Positions 31,061 to 39,539 of a stretch of 64,000 bases of DNA are shown here, one piece after another. Every line of letters starts with the position of its first letter. Within the stretch, counting starts at the first letter, position 1. The translations under genes and the position numbers were made by a program. The notes under the pieces were generated by a model that did not search any database, was not told the DNA's origin, and saw nothing but the letters and a program-made list of their open reading frames with translations. The DNA is from Siderastrea radians (taxonomy: Eukaryota > Cnidaria > Anthozoa > Scleractinia > Rhizangiidae), in assembly GCA_964017195.1 (NCBI GenBank), contig OZ024898.1:16484475-16548474 (forward strand). The letters are read 5' to 3'.

Positions 31061-32362
31061 TTAGGCTTCAAATTCCAAGACCAGTTGTAAATCGCCCGTT
31101 TGCTTGGGGTTGAGGGTTTGACTGTCAGCACATCCATTGGCGACATTGTCAAACATGTACAAGGTACAATTTTTAGCTTGGCCCCAATCGAGCAGTTCCA
31201 CCATATTGCCTTTCTTTTTACACCAAGCGCCACTGGCTTCCAGAAAACGGAAGTAGCCTAGATTATCTCGGGTGCCATTGTTATGCACCAAGTGTAGGGT
31301 TTCATAAGGGTATTCTTCTCCTTTGACAATCTGTTTAATGGAAGTCAGACCAAATTTCTGGAAGCAGAAAGGATCTCGGGTCACATCCCCATTGAAGGCT
31401 CGGCTGTCCAACAACCCCACAATCAATCGGTCCGGTATTCTGTTTTGAAACAGGTTGGGGATATCAAAGCGGGTCAGGTTGCCTTGCATGCTAAACGTGC
31501 GGATCTCACTGCGGACGGTCGGGTAAGCAGCCACTTGGCCTTCATTGTGTCTTTTTTGAGACAAACTCTGGTAGATGGCGTCATTCAAACGCAGCTGACA
31601 GAGATGAAAGCGTCGTTTCACATCGCCTTCCATCAATCGGCCTGCCAGAGCCACTCCATTGAAAAACAGGTTCGGGCCATTGAAATGAAATTTCATCTTG
31701 ATTTCTATGCCAGGCACCAACAGTTTGCCGGTGTGAAACACTTCCAAGTGGGGGGTAAACACCAGACTGTGGGTAAGACCTCCAGCATACTTCTCCACTT
31801 CAGCTACCATGGCGGCCAACGCCCCTTTGTGATTGGCAGGGAGATCCAGGTAGTTTTGATGCGGGGTGGTAGTGTCTGTGTTGTTGTTGGTCCATTGGGG
31901 TGGGAAATCCACTTGTTTGTACCAGCCTTGGGGTCCTAACACGGTCTTGCCATCTTCTCGGTCATAATCCAACAAGGTTTCTAGGTAAGCTTTGTAATGA
32001 TAGGTGTCAGATTGAGGACTGATCAACGTGCCATTCAACTGCAAGTCAATTTGTTTGATGATGGAATGGGCCAAATTATTGACGGGCCACAATTTCTGAT
32101 TGGCCACCAAGTTATCTTTCGTACTTTTCTGCAATCTCAATTCCATGGTAAAGTAACTGCGTCCCAAATCCACAAAATCGTCCAACCCTGGCACAATGAA
32201 TTCCATGGGATTGATGCCCGTGGTGGTGGGTTGGATGGTGACCATGCGATAGGCATTGATGCTAATGTCGGTCGGTGGCACCTTGAAAATCCGTAACGCC
32301 GGGTTGACGGTCCCTTCGGAACGCGTGTGAGCTGGTGCGGTTTGCGTACTCACGTCAGGCAT
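31061..32362 (-). CDS. Major capsid protein (double jelly-roll type)
   Basis: Intact 433-aa gene, using the ATG at 32,362 (MPDVSTQTAPAHTR). The upstream ATG at 32,401 lies only 13 nt from the TATA box (32,414-32,421), so it probably precedes the transcription start. I recognise it as the Polinton capsid family often labelled F54H12.2-like in animal genomes. Seen: FVDLGRSYFTMELRL, IIKQIDLQLNGTLISPQSDTYHYKAYLETLLDY, then PDRLIVGLLDSRAFNGD, DPFCFQKFGLTSI and a C-terminal LQLVLEFEA. In the family this protein forms trimeric pseudohexagonal capsomers. There are no frame breaks, unlike most of its neighbours. Confidence 0.9.
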   Translation of the reverse strand: MPDVSTQTAPAHTRSEGTVNPALRIFKVPPTDISINAYRMVTIQPTTTGINPMEFIVPGLDDFVDLGRSYFTMELRLQKSTKDNLVANQKLWPVNNLAHSIIKQIDLQLNGTLISPQSDTYHYKAYLETLLDYDREDGKTVLGPQGWYKQVDFPPQWTNNNTDTTTPHQNYLDLPANHKGALAAMVAEVEKYAGGLTHSLVFTPHLEVFHTGKLLVPGIEIKMKFHFNGPNLFFNGVALAGRLMEGDVKRRFHLCQLRLNDAIYQSLSQKRHNEGQVAAYPTVRSEIRTFSMQGNLTRFDIPNLFQNRIPDRLIVGLLDSRAFNGDVTRDPFCFQKFGLTSIKQIVKGEEYPYETLHLVHNNGTRDNLGYFRFLEASGAWCKKKGNMVELLDWGQAKNCTLYMFDNVANGCADSQTLNPKQTGDLQLVLEFEA

Positions 32363-32364
32363 GT

Positions 32365-32595
32365 TTAACGTCGTCGTCGTCGTCGAGTGGTGGTACCCCA
32401 TCGTCGTGAGGGGTTTTTATAGCGTCGCCGTGCTAAGCGTTGTCTCAAATCAAACCCGGGTACTCTCATCACCTCGGGACTCAACCATCCACCACGTTGT
32501 CGTCGCATGAGTTTCCAAAAAGGAAACAGACCTCCCCATTGAGACAAACCTCGATCACTACGAATCCGTCGAGGTCGTGAATGCACGGGTTCCAT
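32365..32595 (-). CDS. Small basic virion-type peptide, 76 aa
   Basis: ATG at 32,595, one nt after the TAA of the upstream small gene, which favours this start over the longer frame to 32,649. Arg-rich with LSQWGGLFPFWKLMRRQRGGW in the centre and an RRRRRR C-terminus. Its 3' end overlaps the capsid promoter and the first capsid ATG. The WGGLFPFW stretch is amphipathic, recalling membrane-active cement peptides such as adenovirus pVI/pX, but that is only a resemblance. Confidence 0.55.
   Translation of the reverse strand: MEPVHSRPRRIRSDRGLSQWGGLFPFWKLMRRQRGGWLSPEVMRVPGFDLRQRLARRRYKNPSRRWGTTTRRRRRR
32414..32421 (-). promoter_or_regulatory. TATA box for major capsid gene
   Basis: TATAAAAA on the minus strand, 52 nt before the preferred ATG at 32,362 and 13 nt before the first ATG at 32,401. 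Confidence 0.65.
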
Positions 32596-32596
32596 T

Positions 32597-32840
32597 TTAG
32601 ACTCCAAAAATATCTCGCGCACGTTTGGTTTGTTTGGGAAACAAGGCACTGGCCACCCGCACAGCTTCTTTCACGTTCTTATGGCTCAAGGCTTTCTTGG
32701 CTTGTTTGGTGATTTCTTTTTTAATGACGTCTTCGGCTTTGCGTTTAACACCTCGTGTGAAACCCGTTTCCAATCCTCTCTTGATATTACTAGGCAGTTT
32801 TAAAGGATTCCGGGTGCTTTTAAGGCCTTGGACTCGTCAC
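32597..32840 (-). pseudogene. Lys-rich small virion-type gene with lost start and frameshift
   Basis: A minus-strand frame ending in TAA at 32,597-32,599 encodes IKRGLETGFTRGVKRKAEDV and then a Lys/Ala-rich amphipathic helix ending KRARDIFGV, clearly protein-like and set between two other small virion-type genes. It has no ATG. A GTG at 32,840 sits where a start might be expected, but that frame stops within seven codons, so both a start-codon change and a 1-nt indel near 32,820 are likely. The TATAAAAA at 32,853-32,860 is its promoter. A DNA-binding or core role is possible. Confidence 0.5.
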
Positions 32841-32863
32841 GGGACTCGTCTCTTTTTATACCG

Positions 32864-33052
32864 TCATCGTCGTTTTTTCCAAAAGGCTGCTTCCAACCCT
32901 TTTTTGGCGCCGTAACTCACCGCACCACCCGCTGCACCCAACGCCACGGCTTTTCCCCCAGCGATCAAGGCCTGAATAAGCCCAGCGAGTGGCAAGAGAC
33001 CCCCTCGTTGCCTTGTTCTTTGTCTCCTTCGACGCACTCTTGTCTTGGGCAT
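32864..33052 (-). CDS. Core/pX-like peptide, 62 aa
   Basis: ATG at 33,052, 34 bp downstream of a TATA box (33,086-33,093). The Arg-rich N-terminus is followed by RQRGGLLPLAGLIQALIAGG, an Ala/Gly-rich hydrophobic stretch, and a Lys/Arg tail. It shares the Arg cluster, Gly-Gly and hydrophobic-helix pattern with the 57-aa gene at 27,870, so the element carries two such peptides. The family pattern resembles adenovirus core peptide X. The frame is intact. Confidence 0.7.
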   Translation of the reverse strand: MPKTRVRRRRQRTRQRGGLLPLAGLIQALIAGGKAVALGAAGGAVSYGAKKGLEAAFWKKRR

Positions 33053-33085
33053 GTTTGTTTGTTTGTTTTCACAACCCTTGTTTTC

Positions 33086-33093
33086 TTTTTATA
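33086..33093 (-). promoter_or_regulatory. TATA box for 62-aa core peptide gene
   Basis: TATAAAAA on the minus strand, 34 bp before the ATG at 33,052. Confidence 0.65.
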
Positions 33094-33094
33094 C

Positions 33095-33328
33095 TCACAT
33101 GAGGTTGCACGTAAACGATTCCCCCGCATAGCGTTTTCGTTTCCCACTTTTGATCTCTGCCATGCGTTTCAAATGCGCTTTTTTGGCATTCTTTTTAGCC
33201 AACTTTTCTATCCCCTTGGTGATGGACCATGCGGCTTTAGGAATCCCGGCAATCACTGCGTTGATCCCTTCCCCCTCTTGTGGCCGCTGTTTTCGTCGTC
33301 GTCGTCGTTTCGGAGGCGTGATTGACTT
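33095..33328 (-). pseudogene. Small basic gene lacking a start codon, about 77 codons
   Basis: An open minus-strand frame ending in TGA at 33,095-33,097 encodes KRRRRRKQRPQ, then INAVIAGIPKAAWSITKGIEK, KKNAKKAHLKRM and a basic end. The sequence is typical of the small Polinton virion genes around it. The frame begins at a stop near 33,350 and has no ATG upstream of the conserved part. An AAG at 33,326-33,328 stands where an ATG would be expected, next to SITPPKRRRRR. A TATA-like ATAAAAAA lies near 33,347-33,354. It was probably a gene that lost its start by one substitution. Confidence 0.45.
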
Positions 33329-33352
33329 GGGTTCCCTTCTCGTCTCTCTTTT

Positions 33353-34401
33353 TTATGTCTTTTTGAAGTGTAACGTGACAGTGGTATGGCCTTCACCAAA
33401 CTTGACCAAGTCTCCTCCGGTACCAATCGTTTCGGCTACTTGAATGTGAATGATTTCCACCACCTCGTTACGAAGAGACATGTATTGAATGTGCAACGGT
33501 TCAAAGTACAGGGTGCCTCGTCCTTGTCGCTTGTACTGGATTTCACGCAACAAATCGGTCACGCGATTGCCCACCATCATACTGCCTGCCACGTCGGAGT
33601 ACACGTGCAACGATCGTGTGGGTTCACCCACCACCGCCCGAAACGCCACATTCAAGTTGGTGAAACGCCACCCACAACTCATACTCAATCGTAAATAATC
33701 CGGCATAAACGAACGCACCGTCCAAAAGACCGGGTTGCTCTGATCGATGTCACATCGTTCCAATCGTTGTCAACGGGTTTTGTCAGGTTGGGGATTTGAT
33801 CCCCCATGAATTCTTGCTGTAAATTCGGTCCCAAAATCAACCCACTGCTCGTTTTACGTAACCATCCCATCTTGAGAGCTAATTTGGTGTAGATGTACAG
33901 GGCTGGCGTGTCAGTTTTGCAATAGCAGACATTCGTGTTGTCAATGAGCAGATCCTCGCCTTCCCAACGAAACTTGACGTACATATGTTTGCCCTGATCG
34001 TTGACAAACCGACCACCTTGAATCGCCGTTTCCATGCGTCGTTGTTCCAAGTAAGCAATGGTGGCTTTCATGAAACTCACCCCATCCACCACCCAATCCA
34101 AATCTTGGATGTCATTGATGAGGGTTTGCGCGCTGCCGTTTCGCCCGACCATTTCCCCGTCTTTTCCACCCGGTTTGGGAAAGTCTTGGTCCCAGGACGT
34201 CGACATGATGTAGCCGTCTTTCTTCACCAACTCGTACAAATTGACACGTGCATCCGGTAAGGAAATGGCACTCAAACCCACTTGCCATCCACCCCCTGTG
34301 AGCTGTAACGGTTGAGGTAGACGAATCTTGAAGGCATTGGCTTGGTTGTTGGGAAATTCACGTCGGTTGGCATGACTGGGTAACGTCACGTAGAACGACA
34401 T
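33353..34401 (-). pseudogene. Penton-like minor capsid protein 1, frameshifted
   Basis: The first frame, from the ATG at 34,401, encodes FYVTLPSHANRREFPNNQAN, then RLPQPLQLTGGGWQVGLSAIS, matching the N-terminus of Polinton penton (single jelly-roll) proteins. It ends out of frame near 33,765. The second frame (to 33,353) continues with LRLSMSCGWRFTNLN, RSLHVYSDVAGSMMVGNRVTDLL and LVKFGEGHTTVTLHFKK. One 1-nt indel near 33,755-33,775 separates them; full length would be about 348 aa. It is a clear paralogue of the next gene (34,412-35,452) over the whole length. A TATA-like TTTAAAA at 34,429-34,435 lies 28 bp before the start. In the family the protein forms pentameric vertices. Confidence 0.85.
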
Positions 34402-34411
34402 TTTGTCTTCT

Positions 34412-35452
34412 TCACACCACCACTTCCCTTTTAAAGTGGAGGGTTAGGAGGGTACGCCCTTCGCCAAATTTCACGAGATCCCCATTGGTTTCGGCCATCT
34501 GCGTTTCCACGATTTCCACCACTTCATTGCGTACTGGGACATATTGAATATGTCGAGGTTCAAAGTGGGTGGTGTTTTGAGGCTGGTACTTGATTTCTCG
34601 TAAGAGATCGGTGATGCGACCCCCTACCATGCTGCTGGTCGCTACATCGCAGTACACGTGCAAAGGACGCGTGGAGGGAAATTCCGACGAGGGACGAAAT
34701 GTGTTGTTCAAATTCAAAAACCGCCAATTACACGTCATACTCAACTTCACATAATCCCCATCCACTTTCCAAAAGATGGGCTTGTTGCCGGCATCGCGGA
34801 CATCCGTCGGCGTGGGAATGGAGTCCGAATGAAATTCTTGCAAGAGATTGGGACCCAATCGATACACGCCCGTCGACACTTGTTCAATCCATCCCATTTT
34901 CAGGGCCAAGGTTCTGCCCCATGACACATGCGCCACTTGAACTTTGTAATCCACATTGACGGTATTCAACACCAAATCCCCTTCGGAGGTCCATTCAAAG
35001 GTCGGGTACAATTTGAGGCCATTGTCCTCTGTCCATTTGTTGATGGGTTGGGTTTGTTTCGCACGGCTTTGCTCGTAGCGATACACCAGTTGATGAAAAA
35101 AGTGCGATCCCGCCAACGAGAGCAATTGCTTTCTCATATCTCGTCCGTAGACAAAGAGTTCGCGACGTTCATGCCACCAGCGATCGTTCCCTTGATCGTC
35201 TTTCTCATACACCCGTTCGTGCCATCGTACGTACAACAGAGGATGGGAATCGCCCACTCCCCCTTGTTCCGCTACCACTGGAATGGTGGGTAAGGATAAA
35301 CTCACCATGCCTACCATCCATCCTCGTCCGACAAATCGGATGGGTTTGGGCAATCGGTTTCTGAAATGATGGCTCTTGTTCCCAGGAAACTCTTTGGTAC
35401 TCGCATGACTCATCAACGTCACGTAAAACGGAGAGTTGGGGACGAACGTCAT
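34412..35452 (-). CDS. Penton-like minor capsid protein 2, 346 aa
   Basis: Intact. The N-terminus reads SPFYVTLMSHASTKEFPGN and RLPKPIRFVGRGWMVGMVSLS, as in its paralogue just downstream. The C-terminal half has LKMGWIEQVSTGVYRLGPN, VKLSMTCNWRFLNLNN, STRPLHVYCDVATSSMVGGR and LVKFGEGRTLLTLHFKR, each with a counterpart in penton 1. The copies differ at many sites, so the duplication is old. The start is the ATG at 35,452, two nt before the integrase stop at 35,454. No separate TATA box is obvious, so it may be cotranscribed with the integrase. Confidence 0.87.
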   Translation of the reverse strand: MTFVPNSPFYVTLMSHASTKEFPGNKSHHFRNRLPKPIRFVGRGWMVGMVSLSLPTIPVVAEQGGVGDSHPLLYVRWHERVYEKDDQGNDRWWHERRELFVYGRDMRKQLLSLAGSHFFHQLVYRYEQSRAKQTQPINKWTEDNGLKLYPTFEWTSEGDLVLNTVNVDYKVQVAHVSWGRTLALKMGWIEQVSTGVYRLGPNLLQEFHSDSIPTPTDVRDAGNKPIFWKVDGDYVKLSMTCNWRFLNLNNTFRPSSEFPSTRPLHVYCDVATSSMVGGRITDLLREIKYQPQNTTHFEPRHIQYVPVRNEVVEIVETQMAETNGDLVKFGEGRTLLTLHFKREVVV

Positions 35453-35453
35453 T

Positions 35454-36621
35454 TTAGTCGCGTCGTCGTCGTCTTTTGGGTGGGCTTGTCTCTTTGGTCT
35501 TAAGTTGTCGTTTGGGCGGCCTTGTCTTTTTCCTCTTGGGTGGTTGGAGGGACGTTACGTCTTGGCTTGCAATCCAACTATTGTACTTGTCTGGCCACCC
35601 TTTCCACTTGACCAACCAACGACCTTTTTGTCGCTTAAGTACCTTTTCAATGCGAAACACCTCGGACAGATGGACTTTTTGTAAATCCTCCTCATAAAAC
35701 GTGCCTTGGACGGGGGTGTCATCCCATTCGTGAATCTTATACGTGGGTACAGGGCCCGGGATCACACGATGCACGACAAACACTTCTTCGGTCCAACCGG
35801 GTAAATAGCCTTTTTCAAAGGTGCGATGAATCTTATTAAGACGTACACGATCTCCTACTTTGAATTTAGGTTTTTTGTGGCCTTTCAATCGTTGGCCATA
35901 CAATCGTTTCCACACAGCTTCTTCGTTGTCCCATGTCACGTCTTGAGGGGCCATACCAATACTTCGATGACGGGTAGCATTATAGCCTTGCACCAACTTG
36001 GGTAAGACATCGTCAAAGCGTAAGGTGTTGGCAGCGGTGAAATAACGGTACAAACGTTCTTTCAAGGTGCGGTTAAATCGTTCCACCACACTGGCTTTCG
36101 CATCCCCTTCGGTGGAAAAATGTTGAATGCCTTGCTCGTCGAGCCATCGTTGAAAGGTCCGATTATAAAATTCTTTCCCTCGATCCGTTTGCAATCGATT
36201 TAGGGTGCCGTCGTCCTTGTTTCAAAATCTTGTCAAAGGCATGGACCAACGCCACGCCGGTTTTGTCTTTCAACGGTTGTACCCACGCGTACTTGGACAA
36301 GACATCCAACACCGTCAGTAAATATCGTATACCCCGATTATACTTGGCCAAGGGTTGGACTTCCACTAAATCTGCCACCCATTGATCATCTAATCCTTCT
36401 ACGATGACGGGTACCGTGGGAAAACGACGACGTCGCGGTTTATGTAACGTATAAGCCAAATCCCGTTCCAAGACCGGTTGGGCTTTTTTCAAAGGGAGAC
36501 GATGGGCTTTAGCAAACCGTTGCACACCTCCTAAACTCCCCGGGGCTCGAGGATCGTGGTAACGATTCAACCATTGTTGGGACACATCCTTTTTCTTTCG
36601 AGGGGCCATACTTTCTGGCAT
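35454..36621 (-). pseudogene. Retroviral-type integrase with chromodomain, frameshifted
   Basis: Inserts the linear element into host DNA. The first frame (ATG at 36,621 or 36,609) has a YHDPRAPGSLGGVQRF region typical of Polinton integrases, then the first catalytic Asp in QWVADLVEVQPL and the IRYLLTVLDVLSKYAW strand. The second frame has the second Asp in LQTDRGKEFYN and the Glu in AKASVVERFNRTLKE (DD-E catalytic triad), an SH3-like region (FKVGDRVRLNK) and a chromodomain (VFRIEKVLKRQKGRWLVKWKGWPDKYNSW), which can target methylated histones. A 1-nt indel near 36,190-36,205 separates the frames. About 385 aa in total, usual for the family. Confidence 0.9.
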
Positions 36622-36926
36622 TCATCCCATAAGGTCGGTATGGTGGGGACCGTGTGGGGATGCGCCTTTTGAATGATTCGATACCATCGCCATGCGTTCG
36701 GATGGGCTTTTAACCATAAGACAAACACCACCCATCGATACAAGTTGCGGTCTACATGGGTTTCTTTAAAGATCTGGAGAGGATGCGTGTCCTCGGGACA
36801 AGGGGGAATGGGGATTTTGGTACCGGGTTGGTGAACATATAAGACTCGGCAAAGGGTTTGATGACATTGCCATTGCACCAGGGACAAGACAGAATCCCAC
36901 GCATAACACATCCACACAGACTCCAT
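36567..36926 (-). CDS. Small aromatic-rich Polinton ORF, 119 aa
   Basis: ATG at 36,926 (MESVWMCYAWDSVLS). Rich in Trp, Cys and His, with RNLYRWVVFVLWLKAHPNAWRWYRII in the middle. It overlaps the integrase start by about 50 nt in another frame. No domain is recognised. The composition and intact frame suggest a real protein, but no homology can be claimed from sight. Confidence 0.45.
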   Translation of the reverse strand: MESVWMCYAWDSVLSLVQWQCHQTLCRVLYVHQPGTKIPIPPCPEDTHPLQIFKETHVDRNLYRWVVFVLWLKAHPNAWRWYRIIQKAHPHTVPTIPTLWDECQKVWPLERKRMCPNNG

Positions 36927-36965
36927 GGTGACACACTAAATAAAAAAATTTTATTCGTTCTCTCA

Positions 36966-37835
36966 TTAAAAGAGACCTAGACGTCCACAGGTGATGGTCT
37001 CTAGACCTTTCTGCCAGTTCTCTACACTGTCACTGTACTTAGGGGGTGGTGGAGCCGGGGCTACCATTATTTCTTGACGGTTCTTGAGATCTTGAATTTC
37101 TCGCAACAATTGTTTCTCATAATCTGTCAGGGGCCGATCCTCTTTGCTTTGGACTCGAGGTGGCGGACCTGGGATGTCATAGCCCCTCTTGGGATATCCT
37201 TGAGCATCACGGGTAGACAAAGGCGATTCGGCTTGTTGGTCAGCTTTTTTGGGGGGATGGTCATGAAACCAAGTCCAGTACTTGGGACCCAAGGGTTGAT
37301 CGGCCCATCGGAAGAAGCCACACTTTTTCTTGGAACAATTCAGAAACAAGCGATCGGGGTTCTGAGTAGAATGACTCTGTTGAAGCGTGGCGGGTTCACG
37401 GCAAAAGCATTGCAAACAACATCACATGTCCAACACTTCTACATGAGGTTGATTATACACGGCTTTCATATACTCCAAGGCTTGATCTTGTCCACAAAAC
37501 AGCAAACATGGTTGCATGGGACATTTCACATACTTCCATCCTTTTTGAGATTCTCGGGCCTCCAAACGCACGTCATGGCAAGGGCATACCATATAGTCCA
37601 CCGAACTGGGAGGATCTTCGTTATACGTCACCATGTATTCAGGCGGGGATGTCTGGGGGGACACCATGTTATTCAATTCTTTCATCATGTCTTCCACAGC
37701 AGCTCGGGTGTCTTCCACGACCTCGCACACCACAGGATCACAGTCCACGGGCGTCATAGTTTGAATGGTCTTCTTCTTCTTCTTCTTCTTCCCCTCTGGG
37801 GGATGGGTTGATTTTCTCTTCCGATCAACAGACAT
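36966..37835 (-). pseudogene. Double zinc-binding (GRF-like) protein with internal TGA
   Basis: The start is set at the ATG at 37,835 (MSVDRKRKSTHPPE), because a TATA box lies at 37,870-37,877; the longer frame to 37,898 begins before that box. After a Lys run comes a first cluster (MVCPCHDVRLE..GWKYVKCPMQPCLLFC), then an in-frame TGA at about 37,422. The same frame then continues with CCLQCFCREPATL..NPDRLFLNCSKKKCGFFRWADQPLG, a clear GRF-type zinc finger, and a C-terminal coiled stretch. One original gene of about 289 codons with two tandem zinc domains, cut by a nonsense change, explains this best. GRF fingers bind single-stranded DNA or RNA, so a replication or repair role is plausible. 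Confidence 0.7.
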
Positions 37836-37869
37836 CGTGCTCAAGGTTGTTTTTTCACCCGCCCATGCC

Positions 37870-37877
37870 TTTTTATA
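37870..37877 (-). promoter_or_regulatory. TATA box for zinc-binding gene
   Basis: TATAAAAA on the minus strand, 35 bp before the ATG at 37,835. The intergenic stretch 37,880-38,046 separates this gene from the divergent SLOG gene and has repeated CCCATTGGTC/CTCATTGGTCAG blocks containing CCAAT boxes. Confidence 0.65.
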
Positions 37878-37894
37878 CCCATGCCCCTTAGCTC

Positions 37895-38046
37895 TCATTG
37901 GTCAGCTTCTCATGACCCTATAAGGACTTCTCGTGTTCTCATTGGTCAGCTTTTTCATAATCCAACTAAGGACCTCTTGTCTTCCCATTGGTCCGTTGTC
38001 CCTATTTAAGGAGCTCCCTTGGTCCCTGAGTCGTCATTCTCAAAGC
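37895..38046 (+). promoter_or_regulatory. CCAAT-repeat promoter of SLOG gene
   Basis: Three copies of a CATTGGTC(AG) block at about 37,899, 37,940 and 37,987, on average 44 bp apart, then TATTTAA at 38,003-38,009, 38 bp before the ATG at 38,047. The reverse of ATTGG is CCAAT, so this looks like an NF-Y-type tandem array shared with the divergent zinc-binding gene. Confidence 0.55.
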
Positions 38047-38742
38047 ATGCCCCCCGACATGGACATGATCGGAGAACACGAGATCTGTGCCTTGGAACTG
38101 CAGATTGGCCATGGCCATGTGGTGTACACTGGGGGAGCCAAAGGTGCTGACGAACTCGTCGAACAACTGGGTAAACAGTTTGGGATGCAAGTCGAAGTCC
38201 TGGTCCCCCCGAACCATCCTCGAGCTACCTTCATCACCCCGTCGACCGTGGAAGTCTTGATGCTGGCCAACCCACATCTTCACCAGGCGGCGGAGAAACT
38301 AGGAAAACAAATGCCCAGTCATTTTTACACCCTGCAATTGCTGCAACGCAATTATCAAATTGCCAAAAAAGCCCATACCCTCTATGCGTTTGGCATCTTG
38401 GAACAGGATCATAAACGCGTGAAAGGAGGCACCGGTTGGACCGTGCAATTGGCCATGGATCAAGGCAAACCCGTCTACCTCTTTGACATCCCCAGTCAAT
38501 CATGGTACCGCTCGGACCATTACTACCAAGTCAACGAGAATGCCGCCACCCTGGTCACGGGCAGTCAATTTGTTCCTTGGGGACCCAAAAAGCCCACCCT
38601 TCATCAAAGCAGTGCTATCGTGGGATCCCGGGATGTGGACAGTTCAACCCGAGCAGAAATTCAAGCCTTATTCAATCGCACGTTCTGTCTACCCGAGAAC
38701 ATTGATCAATTACGTCTGGAGCTCGAAGACTTTCATTTGTAA
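38047..38742 (+). CDS. SLOG-domain protein (YspA/DprA-like Rossmann fold), 231 aa
   Basis: ATG at 38,047 (MPPDMDMIGEHE), downstream of a TATTTAA box; the frame is open further upstream but lies in the promoter. VVYTGGAKGADELVEQLG at residues about 23-40 is a SLOG nucleotide-binding glycine loop. Next come VEVLVPPNHPRA, LLQRNYQIAKKAHTLYAFG and KGGTGWTVQLAMDQGKPVYLFD, which matches the second phosphate-binding GGT and the closing strand-helix of the fold. Near the C-terminus SAIVGSRDVDSSTRAEIQALF looks like the first strand-helix of a SLOG fold but comes last. SLOG proteins sense or process nucleotide-derived ligands, and many act in defence or signalling. The gene is intact and is one of few + strand genes here. 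Confidence 0.8.
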   Translation: MPPDMDMIGEHEICALELQIGHGHVVYTGGAKGADELVEQLGKQFGMQVEVLVPPNHPRATFITPSTVEVLMLANPHLHQAAEKLGKQMPSHFYTLQLLQRNYQIAKKAHTLYAFGILEQDHKRVKGGTGWTVQLAMDQGKPVYLFDIPSQSWYRSDHYYQVNENAATLVTGSQFVPWGPKKPTLHQSSAIVGSRDVDSSTRAEIQALFNRTFCLPENIDQLRLELEDFHL

Positions 38743-38966
38743 TTGTACATACCCTTTTTACTTTTTGAATTGTACATAGCTTTTTTTCAATATTTTATTT
38801 TTTATTTTTTCAAACTGTACATAGCTTTTCCAATTTGTAAATAGGCGCGCCCCACCCGCGTGGCAAGAACACGGACAACCATTTGTAAAAACATCAACTC
38901 TTTTTTAATTAAAAAATAAAAAACTTCACTCACAAATGGCATCTGGTTCTTGACTCGCATAAAAAC
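38743..38966. terminator. Convergent 3' region with poly(A) signals for both strands
   Basis: AT-rich. GAATTGTACATA..CTTTTT is repeated three times (38,744, 38,769, 38,813). AATAAA is present on + near 38,918 and on - near 38,795-38,805, serving the SLOG gene and the gene at 38,967. Confidence 0.55.
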
Positions 38967-39539
38967 TCAACAAAAATCAACAACGTCTCTATAATATTCG
39001 TCCGTTTGACGGAATTGGAGATAGTTCATTGCCCCAGCATCCTCCTCCTCCTCGCTGGACTCCTCCTCCTCCTCCTCCTCCACCTTTCGCTGCTTTTCTA
39101 CTTCTTTAAAAAAATAGGCGATCTCCTGCCAGCGTTCACCCGCATGCACTCGTGGCAGGTGATTGATCAAGTAATGATCGAGTTCCTTAAAATGGGACAA
39201 ACTAATAATCCAAAATGTCTCATCCATGGTGTAGACCAACCGCCGACAAATGAATGGAATGATGCGGGTAATAAGTGTCTTCTTCAACATGTTGTAGGTC
39301 CCTGGGTGGAGTTGGCGACCATTCTCTACATCCACAAAACACATTAAAAACAAACGGATGAAGGCCGCTACGCGATATTTGTTGAGGGGGCGCCATGCTT
39401 CTTCTCGTCTGGCGTACATTGCCATGGTGTGCCGCTCGATTGGCGTCCGCTCCGGCCCCACTCGTGTCCTTAAACTCTCTTCTCCTCCTACATTCATTTC
39501 ACTGCACAGGCAGCCCAACGGCCTTCTCGTTTCCGACAT
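38967..39539 (-). CDS. Polinton right-arm ORF, unknown 190-aa protein
   Basis: The start is set at the ATG at 39,539 (MSETRRPLGCLC). The frame extends to 39,653, but a TATATA box at 39,618-39,623 makes the upstream ATG unlikely. The N-terminal region is Cys-rich (GCLCSEMN). The middle is helical and hydrophobic (YRVAAFIRLFLMCFVDVEN, RIIPFICRRLVYTMDETFWIISLSHF). The C-terminus is strongly acidic (EEEEEEESSEEEED) from a TCC microsatellite, ending QTDEYYRDVVDFC. Divergent transcription from a promoter homologous to the PolB one suggests an early gene. No family recognised; the helical bundle could be many things, including an apoptosis or cell-cycle modulator. Confidence 0.6.
   Translation of the reverse strand: MSETRRPLGCLCSEMNVGGEESLRTRVGPERTPIERHTMAMYARREEAWRPLNKYRVAAFIRLFLMCFVDVENGRQLHPGTYNMLKKTLITRIIPFICRRLVYTMDETFWIISLSHFKELDHYLINHLPRVHAGERWQEIAYFFKEVEKQRKVEEEEEEESSEEEEDAGAMNYLQFRQTDEYYRDVVDFC

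Noticed and set aside
39480..39539. Possible LxCxE retinoblastoma-binding motif in the 190-aa protein
   Set aside because: The sequence reads GCLCSE, which does not have the Leu-x-Cys-x-Glu spacing.
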